DNA of 64,000 nucleotides from positions 44,549,001-44,613,000 of the forward strand of contig JAYKKI010000004.1 in NCBI GenBank assembly GCA_039881145.1, in the 5' to 3' direction. How positions within the stretch are numbered: the first letter of the stretch is position 1; each line of letters opens with the position of its first letter. Source of the stretch: Druceiella hillmani (Eukaryota > Arthropoda > Insecta > Lepidoptera > Hepialidae). A program made the position numbers and the translations under genes. Below are positions 23,001-35,046 of this stretch, piece after piece. The notes under the pieces were generated by a model, which saw only the letters and a program-made list of their open reading frames with translations, searched no databases and was not told where the DNA came from.

Positions 23001-23554
23001 AATAACTAAAATTGTTTGAAAATTTATTTCTGAAATGACTTTAATGAATGACTAAAGAGCGTGGTATGAAGGTTTCGTTCATAAAATGAGTAAATTGCTA
23101 CCTTAAAAATATTATCAATTACTTAACTTTTATTTATCTCATGGAAAATTCAAAGTATCGCATGATGAAGCGTTTTCAGGTTTCTGTCCAACCCGTGCAG
23201 GTGCTACCGCAAGGAAGTGTCTTAGGACCACTTCTCTCTCTACTGTATATCGTTAATATTGCCGATGTGCAAAGACATGCCACCAAAAATTTGCAAGAAG
23301 TACTTGACAAAATCAACAGATGGATCGTTGATTGGAAAATCAACCTCAACGAATTTAAATTAATTTATGTCATATTTGCATTGCGACAAACAACAAATTG
23401 TCTTTTCGAACACTTGTCTTATCGAAATTCAAGTCCTGCAAGCAGATTTAGCAAAATACCTTGGACTCCATTTAGATAGTAAGCTAGAAACATCAAACAA
23501 AACGTAAAGCCCAATATAAAAGTTGATTACTGTATTAAATATGTCTCATGTCAA

Positions 23555-23924
23555 TTGTTCTTTTTAAAGCTATTAATTAACAGTGACTTGTTTTTTTTTT
23601 CGCAGTTCCCGCTCCAACTCTCGAAAAACATTCCAAAATTTTACATTGTCGCCTTCATGTTTAACTTACTTTTCATTTACTTTGGTTTCGTTTTTGCTTT
23701 CAAAGGACTCGGTACGTATTATCTACCGTCCGGTGAAATTAGATTTGTCTCGATCTTCTAAGAAACTAACACATATATCCAATCAGAAAAGGTTCTATGT
23801 TCATATTTCACAATATACGAATAACAGGCTAGTCGGTATTCCCTTTTCATTGACGGAAATTTTAGAACTACTCTTCAGAACGGACATCACACAGTCCTTG
23901 CCGGTACTCCGGGGTTTAGTTTGA
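23555..23924 (+). other. coding-like open region, unrecognised
   Basis: A pyrimidine tract ending TTTTTTTTTTCGCAG (to about 23605) looks like a splice acceptor. It is followed by a frame, open to TGA at 23924, that contains RSSRSNSRKTF, SVRIIYRPVKLDLSRSSKKL and FSLTEILELLFRTDIT. G+C is above the surroundings. I recognise no domain. It could be an exon, debris of the preceding LINE, or chance. Confidence 0.2.
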
Positions 23925-25304
23925 ACTCAAATACTTTGCCATCAATTAATTAAAACCCTTAAATCCTCGATCTTGGCAAACCAGACCATTCTACTCTTCT
24001 GTAATTTAATAGCGGATTTATTTTGCCTAAGTTTTTTTTAATAATCCTCTCCGTTGTATTGCGGATCTATTTTAGGAACACTTCAGGTTTTATGCTATTT
24101 TGCCGTATATTAAAACCCGTTAATAAAGATTAATTATTGGTTTTCTTGATGTTGTCTCACATTTATTGTTTCGAACTGTTACACCCTTTCTTTGTATAGA
24201 TTAATGCTGACGATCGCCTTGCCTACTTGCACTCTCAGCATCCAACCTCACCTTATACACTTGCCCTGTCAGCATCTAAGAGGCAATGAACAACTGACGC
24301 TCACCAGGAGCATCAGTAGTATCTGGACATCCTAACCAGATGATTCAGACTGTCTAAAGAATAATCAATATTTTGTGATTGAAATTAATTAATTTATCAA
24401 TTAAATAAAAATCTTTTTCAAAAAATATTCAAGAATGTTGTCAAATTTATTTAATGAGAGAAGAAATCGTATTTACATTTAAAAAATGTTAAAACTTAGT
24501 ACAAACAAATTAGTTCAAAATGTCTATAATATACGTGTAATAAAATATACGTATAATTAAAAACCATATATAAAAACCATATAAATAAAAACCATATATT
24601 ATTCGTCTAATAAAAAACCTAATGGAATTTACGGCAGACAAGATGCTCCTAACACCACATTTTTTATCACATATACGAATTAAATAAATAGCTTATCTCA
24701 AATTCTAGCTTAAGTCCCCAGATAAATCCAAACAGAGGAATGGGTTCAAAATAAAGACGTTTCAAAATATGGAAATAGTCCAAAATTTAAAAAAAACTCA
24801 GAAAAAATCATATTAAAACAAAACTTTGTGCTTTTATGAATACAAACTACCATGCCAGTCTGTTTTATCTTTCCATTTATGGAACTTTCCGAGAAATTTT
24901 TCCAAATAAAAGTACCATTACCAAAGTGAGTTTCTGGGTAATTAAAATGAAAAAAATATTTCCCGGCAGACGCCACCGGCTTTAAAATTGTGGACACATT
25001 AATTAATTTTAGTTTCATATAATAACAGGTCAAATAGAGAATTATACGTAATTATAATGTGACAAACATTTTTATAACAAACCAACTATAGAAACTATCT
25101 CGAATTCTTTTTTATATTAGTTTACTTGTACAAGTTCTAAAATGTTATTTTGACTTAAAATAAGTGGTTCGATTTTTTAAATATTATTTTGTTTTAGCAC
25201 CGGTTTACTTTGATTAACTTAAATGTTTTTATCTTGTCAATTTTTGGATCCTAACAGACAACGTGTCACAATATATAATCCGAACTATAATATTATGAAA
25301 TCTG
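23925..25304. other. intergenic DNA, nothing firmly recognised
   Basis: A G+C-richer patch at about 24190-24350 is open in places (DDRLAYLHSQHPTSPYTLAL) but unrecognised. Three near-direct repeats of AAAAACCATATA occur at 24560-24600. Confidence 0.35.
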
Positions 25305-25390
25305 AAGTGAGCTCGTTTATATAGTTGTACTGTCATGCCTCAACAACTCAAGTAACTTCCGTGAAATTTTGTGTATGCCTATGTATATGC

Positions 25391-25434
25391 ATATGTTATA
25401 CCAGCAATGATAATACGTTGCTGGTATAACATAT
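25391..25434. repeat. 17-bp perfect hairpin inside the left arm
   Basis: ATATGTTATACCAGCAA, a 10-nt loop, then TTGCTGGTATAACATAT. The corresponding stretch of the right arm (34343-34390) keeps the shape with a few mismatches. Confidence 0.7.
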
Positions 25435-25480
25435 GATAATAGTAGTCAATCACAAACATCAAAATTTGAATTTGATCCAA

Positions 25481-25598
25481 GGTAGTTCGTCTCGCCAAAG
25501 TGCGAGCATGTACTATAGGTACATAAGCAGGGTAGCGGAATGAGTGGAGAAGGGAAAGGGAGATTATTTCTCCGCATTCGTTGATTAGATATATGTGT
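25481..25598. promoter_or_regulatory. 118-bp hyperconserved block, left arm copy
   Basis: From GGTAGTTCGTCTCGCCAAAG to ATTAGATATATGTGT it equals the reverse complement of 34181-34298 at 117 of 118 positions, whereas the following 100 bp differ at about 16 positions and the preceding 36 at about 5. It is G+C-richer than the surroundings and has local pairing potential (TGTAC/GTACA; GGAGAA/TTCTCC plus GAATG/CATTC). No ORF. The regulatory class is only a placeholder: it could be a promoter, an RNA gene or a gene-conversion tract. Confidence 0.4.
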
Positions 25599-27792
25599 GG
25601 GCTAGAAAGGCTAGAATTTTAATTCAACTTAGTTATGAATGGGTTAGTACCTAAATGAAAAAATCATATCGAAGGAATTAATTAAACTTCGGTACATGAA
25701 TTTTCAATAGATTAAAGCACAAGGGTTATTTCAAAAGTTTGATTTAAAAAACTAATAATCAAAACTATATTATGATTTAATACAATATTGAGTAAGTGAA
25801 GCAAAACAAGGAAGAGTTTCTTTCCAACATAATATACAAACAACAATTAAATTGAACAATCAATTTTAAAGCGTTAATTACTTTTATATATTTGAGTGTT
25901 TTGACTGAAATGACCAAATATATGGTTATAATTTTTGTTAAGGTATTTTAACCTTCAACTTAGATTTAAATGGAAAATATTTCTCCAAATGTCCACGTCC
26001 TCGAAGTCACTGGCATAGCTAGTTATATCTGTATCTATCAAGTACCTAACGCAGCACATAGAAATAATTTTATCTAGATAAGTAACAAGAATGTCTTAAT
26101 TATCTAGGTCATTTTTACAACTCAAAGAACATATTGGCATTACAAAAAAACTGTTTTATCTAACAGATTCTATCAAAGCGAGCAATTAAATTAATTTAGA
26201 AACAATTCATTATGAAGTTATCCATCGTTGTCTATTTCACAATGTTAAATTATTGAACGATAAATTAAAAGAGAAATTACAACAAACCGCAAATAAAGGT
26301 GTTTAAAATTACACAGAACGAGAGTGATACGGAAACACGCGCATGCAGTTCAAATTTGATACCATGTTAATAACTAAATTATAATATATTGCTGACAAAG
26401 ATCCATATCCTCGTAAAAGATGATTTTATCTGGTACGTTATATACATGGCAGATAAAATTATAATATAGTGTATCGCGTTTTGTCAGCTATTTTTTTACC
26501 CATAATTTCGGGAAATATTCGAGATTAAGAGGTCGAGAAGTGTATAGCGCAAATTATTACTCAATATATAACCCGTAAAAATTTTAACCCGATTAAAATC
26601 CGAACAAATATATCCAGGCCAAAATCTTATAAAATGGTTGTTTGTCGTTAAATATTAACAAATCCACTAAGAAAATAAACTAAAACCCCAAGTAGGTAAT
26701 ATTTACAAGTAATAGCTAACCATTTTATAATTCCAAACAGACATTTCAGTTTTATTTATTATCAACAATTTATATCAATATTTCGATATGTCCCATTAAG
26801 TTTTCACTCGGGTTATAGTATAATAATACGTGTATTTCTCTTGAAAGTTGATTGTTTTTATATTTATACGACTATCTTAAACTTGGTTCCTCATATTTTT
26901 TCTTCTGCAAACTTGTTTTCTATTGAAAATATTCAAAATTAATGATCACAACATTCTAAATTAATCATTCTTGCAATATTTTAAAATTAAATGAAATAAG
27001 AAAAAAATGACGGCATCATGGGACGCCTGGCATTTTTATCTCGAAATGTTTTTATTTGAACGAAATTAAATCGAAAAAACTAATATAACCACAGTGGTTA
27101 ATAATAATACATTAACTTAATCCTATTATTTCATTGTCATTAAATAATATCTCACAGAAATATTTCTTAACAATCCATTGAAAACATATTTTTAATTTTA
27201 TAATACTGTTAGTTGACGAGACACGAAATTGGCCCAATTGAGTCGAAAACGTTTACTTGCTGTGAGAACGTTTTAACTCCCATCAAAACGCGCCATTTGA
27301 TGATATACATGAAAATTTTTTTTCTTAATATTTGCAGTCATTTCAAAATTATGTTTAAAGGAAAACAATGGTGATGACAAAATATTACTATTTGACCTTC
27401 AGCTGTCTCTCAAAGTTTAAAAATATTCCCACGCAAACAAAGTAATTTGCTAGTATTAGCATATAAATGCTGCATGAGATCGTTTATAAATAAATTCTAT
27501 TTAATTTCGGCATATATGATTTTTGAATAGAAAACATTGACTTAACATCCATAATATTTGAATGGTAAACAATAATTTTGTCCTCTGGATTCGAAGTTTT
27601 ATTAAAAAAACGTAGGAATATATAAACATAAGACCAAGGAGATTCAATATTAGGGCAAATATTAAAGACAAAAAAGTATCTGAATTAGTAAAAATGCATA
27701 CGGCTAGTAATTAAAAATACTTCATAGATTTTAGTAGCGGTTTGAGGGGAGTGAATATCATCACTGTTCATCGTTCGTATTTGAATTAGTTT

Positions 27793-27834
27793 ATTCCTAT
27801 CTACATTAAGTATGTACTTCATGTAGATAGGAAT
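27793..27834. repeat. 14-bp perfect hairpin (quasi-palindrome)
   Basis: ATTCCTATCTACAT and ATGTAGATAGGAAT around a 14-nt loop. The right arm of the large inverted repeat has only the first half, so the second half was copied in later. Confidence 0.65.
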
Positions 27835-28565
27835 TGTTAAAATCACCTCATCCATTATGTGTTAATATTTAACTAATATCCTTTCTTTAACATTATGTGG
27901 ATATAAAATAACGTATATTACAATGTTTATGCTTCAAGAGCGTAAGAAGTGCACAGGTGTGATATAAACGCCGTTTGATTGTTAATTATCATAATTTCAT
28001 GCCCCACACTGATACCCACGATTGTAAATACCTCTTAAATTAGCCGATAGTAACATATAACTGTTAATTTCTCGATCATTTCCCTACTTGGTTACATAAA
28101 TTCCAATAATTTGTCTACGGGCTCATTAATTCTGCCGCTAAATGGATTTTATTCCACAGTTCTCTATTTTCGTTTTTTTTATTTAAGATTAGACCTATGA
28201 CCTATGTGGTTTTCAAAATTCTCGATGGAATTTGTAAGCCTGGAAGTATAAGTCAAAATAGTAAAATTTGAAGAAAAGTTAAAAAGCATCGGCGGACTTA
28301 AATTTAAACACAAATTCATGTTACATCGGTAGACTTAAATTTCCATAAACCTTAAATTATTTCAGGGATAGCACTTGAAAATTAACAGGTGTTTTTACTA
28401 AAAATATTTACTAATGATTAAAGATGTAACATGTAAATAATTCTTTTAGCATCCCAGTATTGAGCTGAAACATTTATGATGTTGACCATACTGGGTTATT
28501 TCAGCGAATAAAAAAAAATAAGCAATACGAAATTATTTTTCGGAAAAGTCTTCCGCACTTTTCCC

Positions 28566-31311
28566 AATAGGGGTTTTTCAGTTTAAAAAGACTTTAAAAT
28601 AAAGTGAAGAAAACCGATAGATACAAATATGCATATGTCTGTTTTAATAGTTTTTGTGATGACTTTGCTAACAATATTTTTAATTGAAGAAAACATCTAA
28701 CTAATTGAAGAAAGCGTTTTGGAAGAGATTTTTTTTCTTTATTTTCCTTAGCAGACAGAAAGAATTTTTTGATTTTATGTAAATTTATCTAACAAACTAT
28801 GATGATTTCATAAATGTTTCGTTTTTCACATTTACATAATCTTGGTTTGTCACAATCTTAATTAATATTATAAAAGTGGGAGTTTGTTTGTTTTTTATTC
28901 CGCTCTTATGCCTAATTTTCTTTCTAAATTCACATTCCATAAAACTGTTCGTACATATATATAATATTCGGATATATAAAAATGAACAGCATCCCAGAAT
29001 ATAGTTCGTTTTATACGTAAATAAGAAACTCCTTGAAGAAAAGACACAACTAAGAGCCTGTACAAAATACGGTAACATGTTACGGTCACATGTCAGCCTA
29101 CGGCTAACTACTGCAGGGCACAGACTTCTCGTCACGTCATATCTTCGATGTGCGGTTCAAATTACTCAGTTACTTCTAATGCTAAAGTGAAATTTTTCCA
29201 AAAAAAAATTTAACGTACCACTATATTTTCCATTTCCAACCGAGCCAATTCGCGTGTCAAAACTGGTGATATTATAAATTTAATAATGAGTCGTAAATTT
29301 GTTTCTTCCTAAAATTTCACACTTTCATCTACGTATATTATTTATTTATTTAAAAGTTATGAGAATGGTCTGGATACTTTTATCTATTTGTTCCTTTAAA
29401 GATAACGTCGAAAAAATTATTTTGTATCGACACAAAACTATAGGAAATCATAATCCGTGTATGTACCAACAATCTAAACTTGGAACGGCTGAAATCTGAA
29501 CAACATGATGCTATTCATCATCGATCAATTCTTAAAGATAAAAATTATTTACGCAAATGTAGAAGGCATATTACCGGTTGTTTGATATAAACTAGGTAAA
29601 CGAGTAGTTCCCTTATTTCGGTCTCATTTTTTACATTCAGTAACAGATTCAGTATAGTTTCAAAATGTTATAATTTTATCACATATTTTATCACATTACA
29701 CTTTTATCGATATGTTGGAGGTAATAACAAACATATAAGAACGAAGAAGCAAATTTCATTACCTACAAATTATCTCGTCAGGAGTCTACGCTTTCTATAA
29801 GTATGCGTCTCAATAAGTTTAGGATGGAAGTATTATACAAAATTTATGGTGGCCAGTTATCGCACTTTTGCCTAAAATAAATAAAAATAAGTTAACTGTA
29901 TGGGAAATGATTTACCAACCATATTATAATTTTCTTTTATAAGTATCTCAAAATTTACTATTTAACCTAAATTGTCAAATTTATAGTTTTTAATTTTCTC
30001 TCTTAGGTATAAGACGTAACAGGTGAATTTTAGCAAAATTAACAATTAGTTAAATAAAAAATAATACGGAAGAGTAAATAAGAAAGTGATTACATTAATC
30101 TTTGTGAAAGTATTAAAACTTTTAAAATAAGTAAATCCAAATGACTGAATTTAAAACAAGGGCCATAAAATAGTACACATATTAATTGAAATTGGAACTA
30201 AAAGCAGAGTAATAAAGGTATTTATTAATTTTGGAATTACCGTATGAAAATGCTGCATTAAAAATTAAAGCTTTTAACAAATTTCTGAAAATAAAAAAAA
30301 AATTAACTTCACTTGTCGAATCAAGATACGGAAATCACAATAATTATTAAGGATCATCTGTGTGTATATGCAATCGAATAAGTTAGAATCAAATATTTAA
30401 TAAACAAATTATAAATTAAACTAAAAACGAATTGGAACATGTACTTTCCTTTTTTTTTAAAAAAAAAAAATATTTTGCAGAATCGTATTTGAATTTTTGT
30501 GACACCTGAAGAAGAGAATGAATGTTTAATTATATTTAACACGACATACTTAGATTTACAATAAAATATGAATCTTCAGTAACTTCCTAATTCATTATAA
30601 ATACGCCGCTGTGAGTTCGTGTAGATTTTCTTGCGTCAAATAACAACTTTAGCTTGGTTATTAATTGGTACTTTTAAAAATAACAAGAAAAAGATGTGAG
30701 ATGTGAGCTTTGCTGAGCTTATCTGTTTTTTCAAGACTCATATTTAATACTATTACAAATAAAAATATATTTTACCCTTACTGAGGGTATCACATTTTAG
30801 TGATATATTTCTAAAAATATATGTAGAGGATATTTAAGCTTATTCGTAACATGCAAAAACCTTATGCCGCGGTCGCTGATGGCATAATTGCGTTAGTCCT
30901 TTCCCTTATGTTTTCAACTGTAACTTCAACTTACTAATTTGTTTTTAAGACAATAAAAACTTCAATACTTGCGGTAAATTCATTGCCATAAAACAAACTC
31001 TTTTAGTAGACCGCAGCTTAGAAATATAAACGAATTATTTCGAGATGACTTCAAAAGAATGTTATTTCTATAACACTGATAACACTTTCAATAATAAAAA
31101 ATTATATATGCAACAACAATTAGGCAAAAGGTGATGTAAATTTGATATGCCAGGAAAAAAAGGACAATCCGTTAAGAAAAAAAGGTTGTAAATGGAAAGA
31201 AACTGGTGTAAGTGAAGTTACGAGATGTAACACTTTATGCAAGCAGCTTTTGAGAGCTTACATAGGTGAAGGTAAAGTACGTTTAAGCTGAAAATGAACC
31301 ATCAGCCCTTA
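28566..31311. other. unique spacer between the inverted-repeat arms
   Basis: About 2.75 kb without a recognised gene. The minus ORFs at 28797-29135 and 28895-29089 overlap in different frames and show no family features. A small TTATGCC/GGCATAA hairpin lies near 30861-30887. Confidence 0.45.
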
Positions 31312-34300
31312 CTGGAAGAAGGCTTTTTAGAAAAATAATTTCCGATTGCTTATTTTTTTCTATTCGCTGAAATAACCGAGTATGTTCAACATCATGAATG
31401 TTTCAGCTTAATACTGAGTTGTCTGTGATGATAAAGGAATTACATCTTTAATCATAATTAAATATTTTTAATAAAAACACCTGTTATTTTTCAAGCATTG
31501 TCCCTGAAATAATTTAAGGTATAGATAGTTATGGAAATAAAAATCTACCGACCTAACATAGATTTGTATTGAAATTTAAGTCTGCCGATGTAACATCTTT
31601 TTAACTTTTCTTCAAATTTTACTATTTTGACTTATACTTCCGGGTTTACGAATTTCATCGAGGATTTTGGAAACCACATAGCGGCAGAATTAATGAGCCC
31701 GTAGACAAATTATCTGAATTTATGCAATCAAGTAGGGAAATTATCGAGGAATTAACAGTTATATGTTACTATCGGCTAACTTAAGAAGTATTTACAATCG
31801 TGGGTATCAGTGTGAGGCACGAAAGTATGATAATTAACAATCAAACGGCGTTTATGTCACACCTGTGCACTTCTTACGCTCTTGAAGCATAAACATTGTA
31901 ATATACGTTATTTTATATCCACATAATGTTAAAGAAAGGATATTAGTTAAATATTAACACATAATGAAGTACATACTTAATGTAGATAGGAATAACCTAA
32001 TTCAAATACGAACGATGAACAGTGATGATATTCACTCCCCTCAAACCGCTACTAACTAAAATCTATGAAGTAATTTTAATTACTAGCTGTATACATTTTT
32101 ACTAATTCAGATAGTTGGTCCTCTTTAATATTTGCCCTAATAATGAATCTCCTTGGTCTTATGTTTCTATATTCCTATGTTTTTTTAAATAAAACTTCGA
32201 ATCCAGAAGACAAAATGATTGTTTACCATTCAAATATTATGGATGTTAAGTATATTCTGTTAAAGAATCATATATGCCGAAATTAAATAGAATTTATTTA
32301 TAATCGATCTCATGCGGCATTTATATGCTAATAGTAGCAAATTACTTTGTTCGCTTGGGAATATTCTTAAACTCTGAGAGACAACTGAAGGTCAAATATA
32401 ATATTTTGTTATCACCAACTATCTTGTTTTCCTTTAAACATAATTTTTAAATGACTGCAAACATTAAGAAAAAAAATTTTGATTCAAATCATCTAATGGC
32501 GCGTTTCGATAGGAGTTAAAACGTTCTGATAGCAAGTCGTCACGTGCCATTAGACTAGATTCGCGTTTTGTCCGCTCTTTTCGACTCAATTCGGCCAATT
32601 TCGTGTCTCGTCAACTAACAGTATCATAAAATTAAAAATATGTTGGTATTGTTAAGAAATATTTCTATGACAACTAAGTTAACATATTATTATTAATCAC
32701 TATCTAAATATTACTTTTTTCGTTTTAATTTCGTTCAAATAAAAACATTTGGCGATAAAAATGCCAGGCGTCCCATGGGGCCTTAATTTTTTTCTTATTT
32801 TATTTAATTATAAAATATTGCAAGAATGATTAATTTAGAATTTCGTGATCATTACCTTTGAATATTTTCAATAGAAAACAAGTTTACAGAAGAAAAAATT
32901 ATGAAGAACCAAGTATAAAAAAGTCGTATAAATATGAAAGCAAACAACTTACTATATATTACTATACCATAACCCCACTGAAAACATAATAGGACATATC
33001 GAAATATCAAAAGGACTACCTTTTGATTGAAAAAATATTACCCACATGTTTTACTTAGGATTTTAGTTTATTTTCTTGGTGGGTTTGTTAATATTTAACG
33101 ACAAACAACCATTTTATAAGATTTTAGCCTGGATATATTTGTTCGGGATAAATTCAGAAACGACGGAAGTTATTATATAACACTTTTACGGGTTATATAT
33201 TGAGTCATAATTTGTGTTATATACTTCTTGACCTCTTAATTTGGAATATTTCCCAAAATTACGGGTAAAAAAGTAGCTGACAAAACGCGGTACGCTATAT
33301 TACATGTATATAACGTGCAGATAAAATCATCTTTTACGAGGATATTGACTTTTGTGAGCAATATATTATAATGTAGTTATAAACATGATATCAAATTTGA
33401 ACTGCATGCGCGTGTTTCCGTATCACTCTCGTTCTGTGAAATTTTAAACACCTTTATTTGCGGTTTCTTGTAATTCCTCTTTTCATTTATCATTCAATAA
33501 TTTGACATTGTGAAATAGACAATAATGGATAATTTCATGTTGAATTTTTTCTAAACTGATTTAGTTGCTCGCTTTGATAGAATCTCTTAAATAAAACAGT
33601 TTCTTGTAATGCCAATATATCCTTAAAATTGTAAAAATGACATAGCTAATTAAGACATTCTTGTTACTTATCTAGATGAAATGATTTTTATATACTGCGT
33701 TAGGTACTTGATAGATATAGATATAACTAGCTATACCAGTGACTTCGAGCACATGGACATTTGGACAAATATTTTCAATTTAAATCTAAGTTGAAGGTTA
33801 AAATACCCTAATGCCATATATAACCATATATTTGGTCATTTCATTTAAAATATTCAAATATATAATAATAATTAACGCCTTAAAATTGATTGTTCAATTT
33901 AATTGTTGTTTGTATATTATGTTGGAAAGAAACTCTTCCTTGTTTTGCTTTACTTACTCAATATTGTATTAAATCATAATATACCATAGTTGTGATTATT
34001 ATTTTTTTAAATCAAACTTTTGAAATAACCCGTTTGCATCTCTAAAATAATCAAATATATTATTGAATCTATTGAAAATTCATGTACCGAAGCGTAATTA
34101 ATTCCTAGGATGTAATTTTTTTATTTAGGTACTCACCCATTTATGACTAAGTTGAATATAAATCCTAGCCTTCCTAGTCTACACATATATCTAATCAACG
34201 AATGCGGAGAAATAATCTCCCCTTCCCTTCTCCACTCATTCCGCTACCCTGCTTATGTACCTATAGTACATGCTCGCACTTTGGCGAGACGAACTACCTA

Positions 34301-35046
34301 GGATCAAATTAAAATGTTGATGTTTATGATTGACTACTGTCATTATATGTTACATCAGCAACGTACTATCATTGCTGGTATAACATATAACAACTACCGT
34401 CATATACGAGTATGTCAAATGACCATAATCTTTAAATCGTTTTGTCAGTCACCGTTTTTTCTATATTTTCTCCTCTAAAACCCCTTTAAAATGTCGAGGT
34501 AAAATAAAGCACACTTTGTGACCAGGACTCCTTTACAATACTTTCAAAAATTAATAAAAATGTATTTGGTCGTTTATGAGGTTACCTCGGATAAAGAAGT
34601 AAATATCCACATAGACAAGTACAAATTTCAAAAATGATTGTGATTATTTACCGTCCAAATAGCGTACATCATTAAAAATTTGGAAATCAGATAGATGTAA
34701 CATCATTTTATTTGGATATATATGTGTACACAAATAATTTTAGAGAAACAGTATTTTTTCATTTGTTTCTTGGTTTTTAAAGGTTTGATACAAAATGGAC
34801 CTATTCAATTGACATGTAATTTTTACAATTGATAAAGAGCCCCACGGTAGGTAACCGAAAACCATAAGTTTCTCACTATTGCCTATGTTCATACTTGTAT
34901 CCCTTGCTGGACGATTTTGTGTCTCTTGTCATGAATATCGTTTTATATAGACACAGATTACATGTGATTATGCGTACACAAAATTTCACCGAGGTTAGTT
35001 GAGTTGTTGAGGCATGAAAGTACAACAACTATACAAACGCGTTCAC
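31312..35046 (-). repeat. large inverted repeat, right arm
   Basis: Inverted partner of the left arm. It carries about 580 bp (roughly 34396-34974) that have no counterpart on the left, and lacks about 60 bp that the left has near 28145-28205. The outer limit is near 35046, where the text AACAACTATACAAACGCG stops matching. Confidence 0.8.
34181..34298. promoter_or_regulatory. 118-bp hyperconserved block, right arm copy
   Basis: Reverse-complement partner of 25481-25598 with one substitution (an A in the left copy is a G here, within GAAGGG[A/G]AGGGG-like text). The function is unknown. Confidence 0.4.

Larger units (their letters stand above)
22695..23506 (+). pseudogene. Jockey-type LINE reverse transcriptase relic
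   Basis: Fragments of a non-LTR retrotransposon reverse transcriptase in order: EINGNLDSKKVPGIN (from about 22700), SHRPISLLLSILKLF (to 22938), then after the nested 62-bp element LLNFYLSHGKFKVSH, then VLPQGSVLGPLLSLLYIVNI (the PQGSVLGP box), LDKINRWIVDWKINLNEFK, and in another frame LQADLAKYLGLHLDSKLE. The order matches the RT palm and thumb region of Jockey-clade LINEs. The FADD catalytic box expected between the LLYIVNI and LDKINRW segments is missing, so an internal deletion of roughly 25-30 codons has occurred. Several frameshifts and stops make it non-functional. Confidence 0.75.
25305..28565 (+). repeat. large inverted repeat, left arm
   Basis: Matches the reverse complement of 31312-35046 in the same order along almost its whole length, at roughly 84-93% identity in the segments I compared, with several indels. 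It has no coding frame of note. A single 118-bp block is nearly identical between arms. The relation could be two copies of a roughly 3.3-kb unrecognised repeat in opposite orientation, or one foldback duplication. A further worn copy of part of it lies at 6.4-6.8 kb, so the unit is dispersed. Confidence 0.8.

Noticed and set aside
25481..25598. tRNA or tRNA-derived SINE in the conserved block
   Set aside because: AGTTCGTCTCG is only loosely like a B box, there is no matching A box at the right distance, and no cloverleaf could be drawn.
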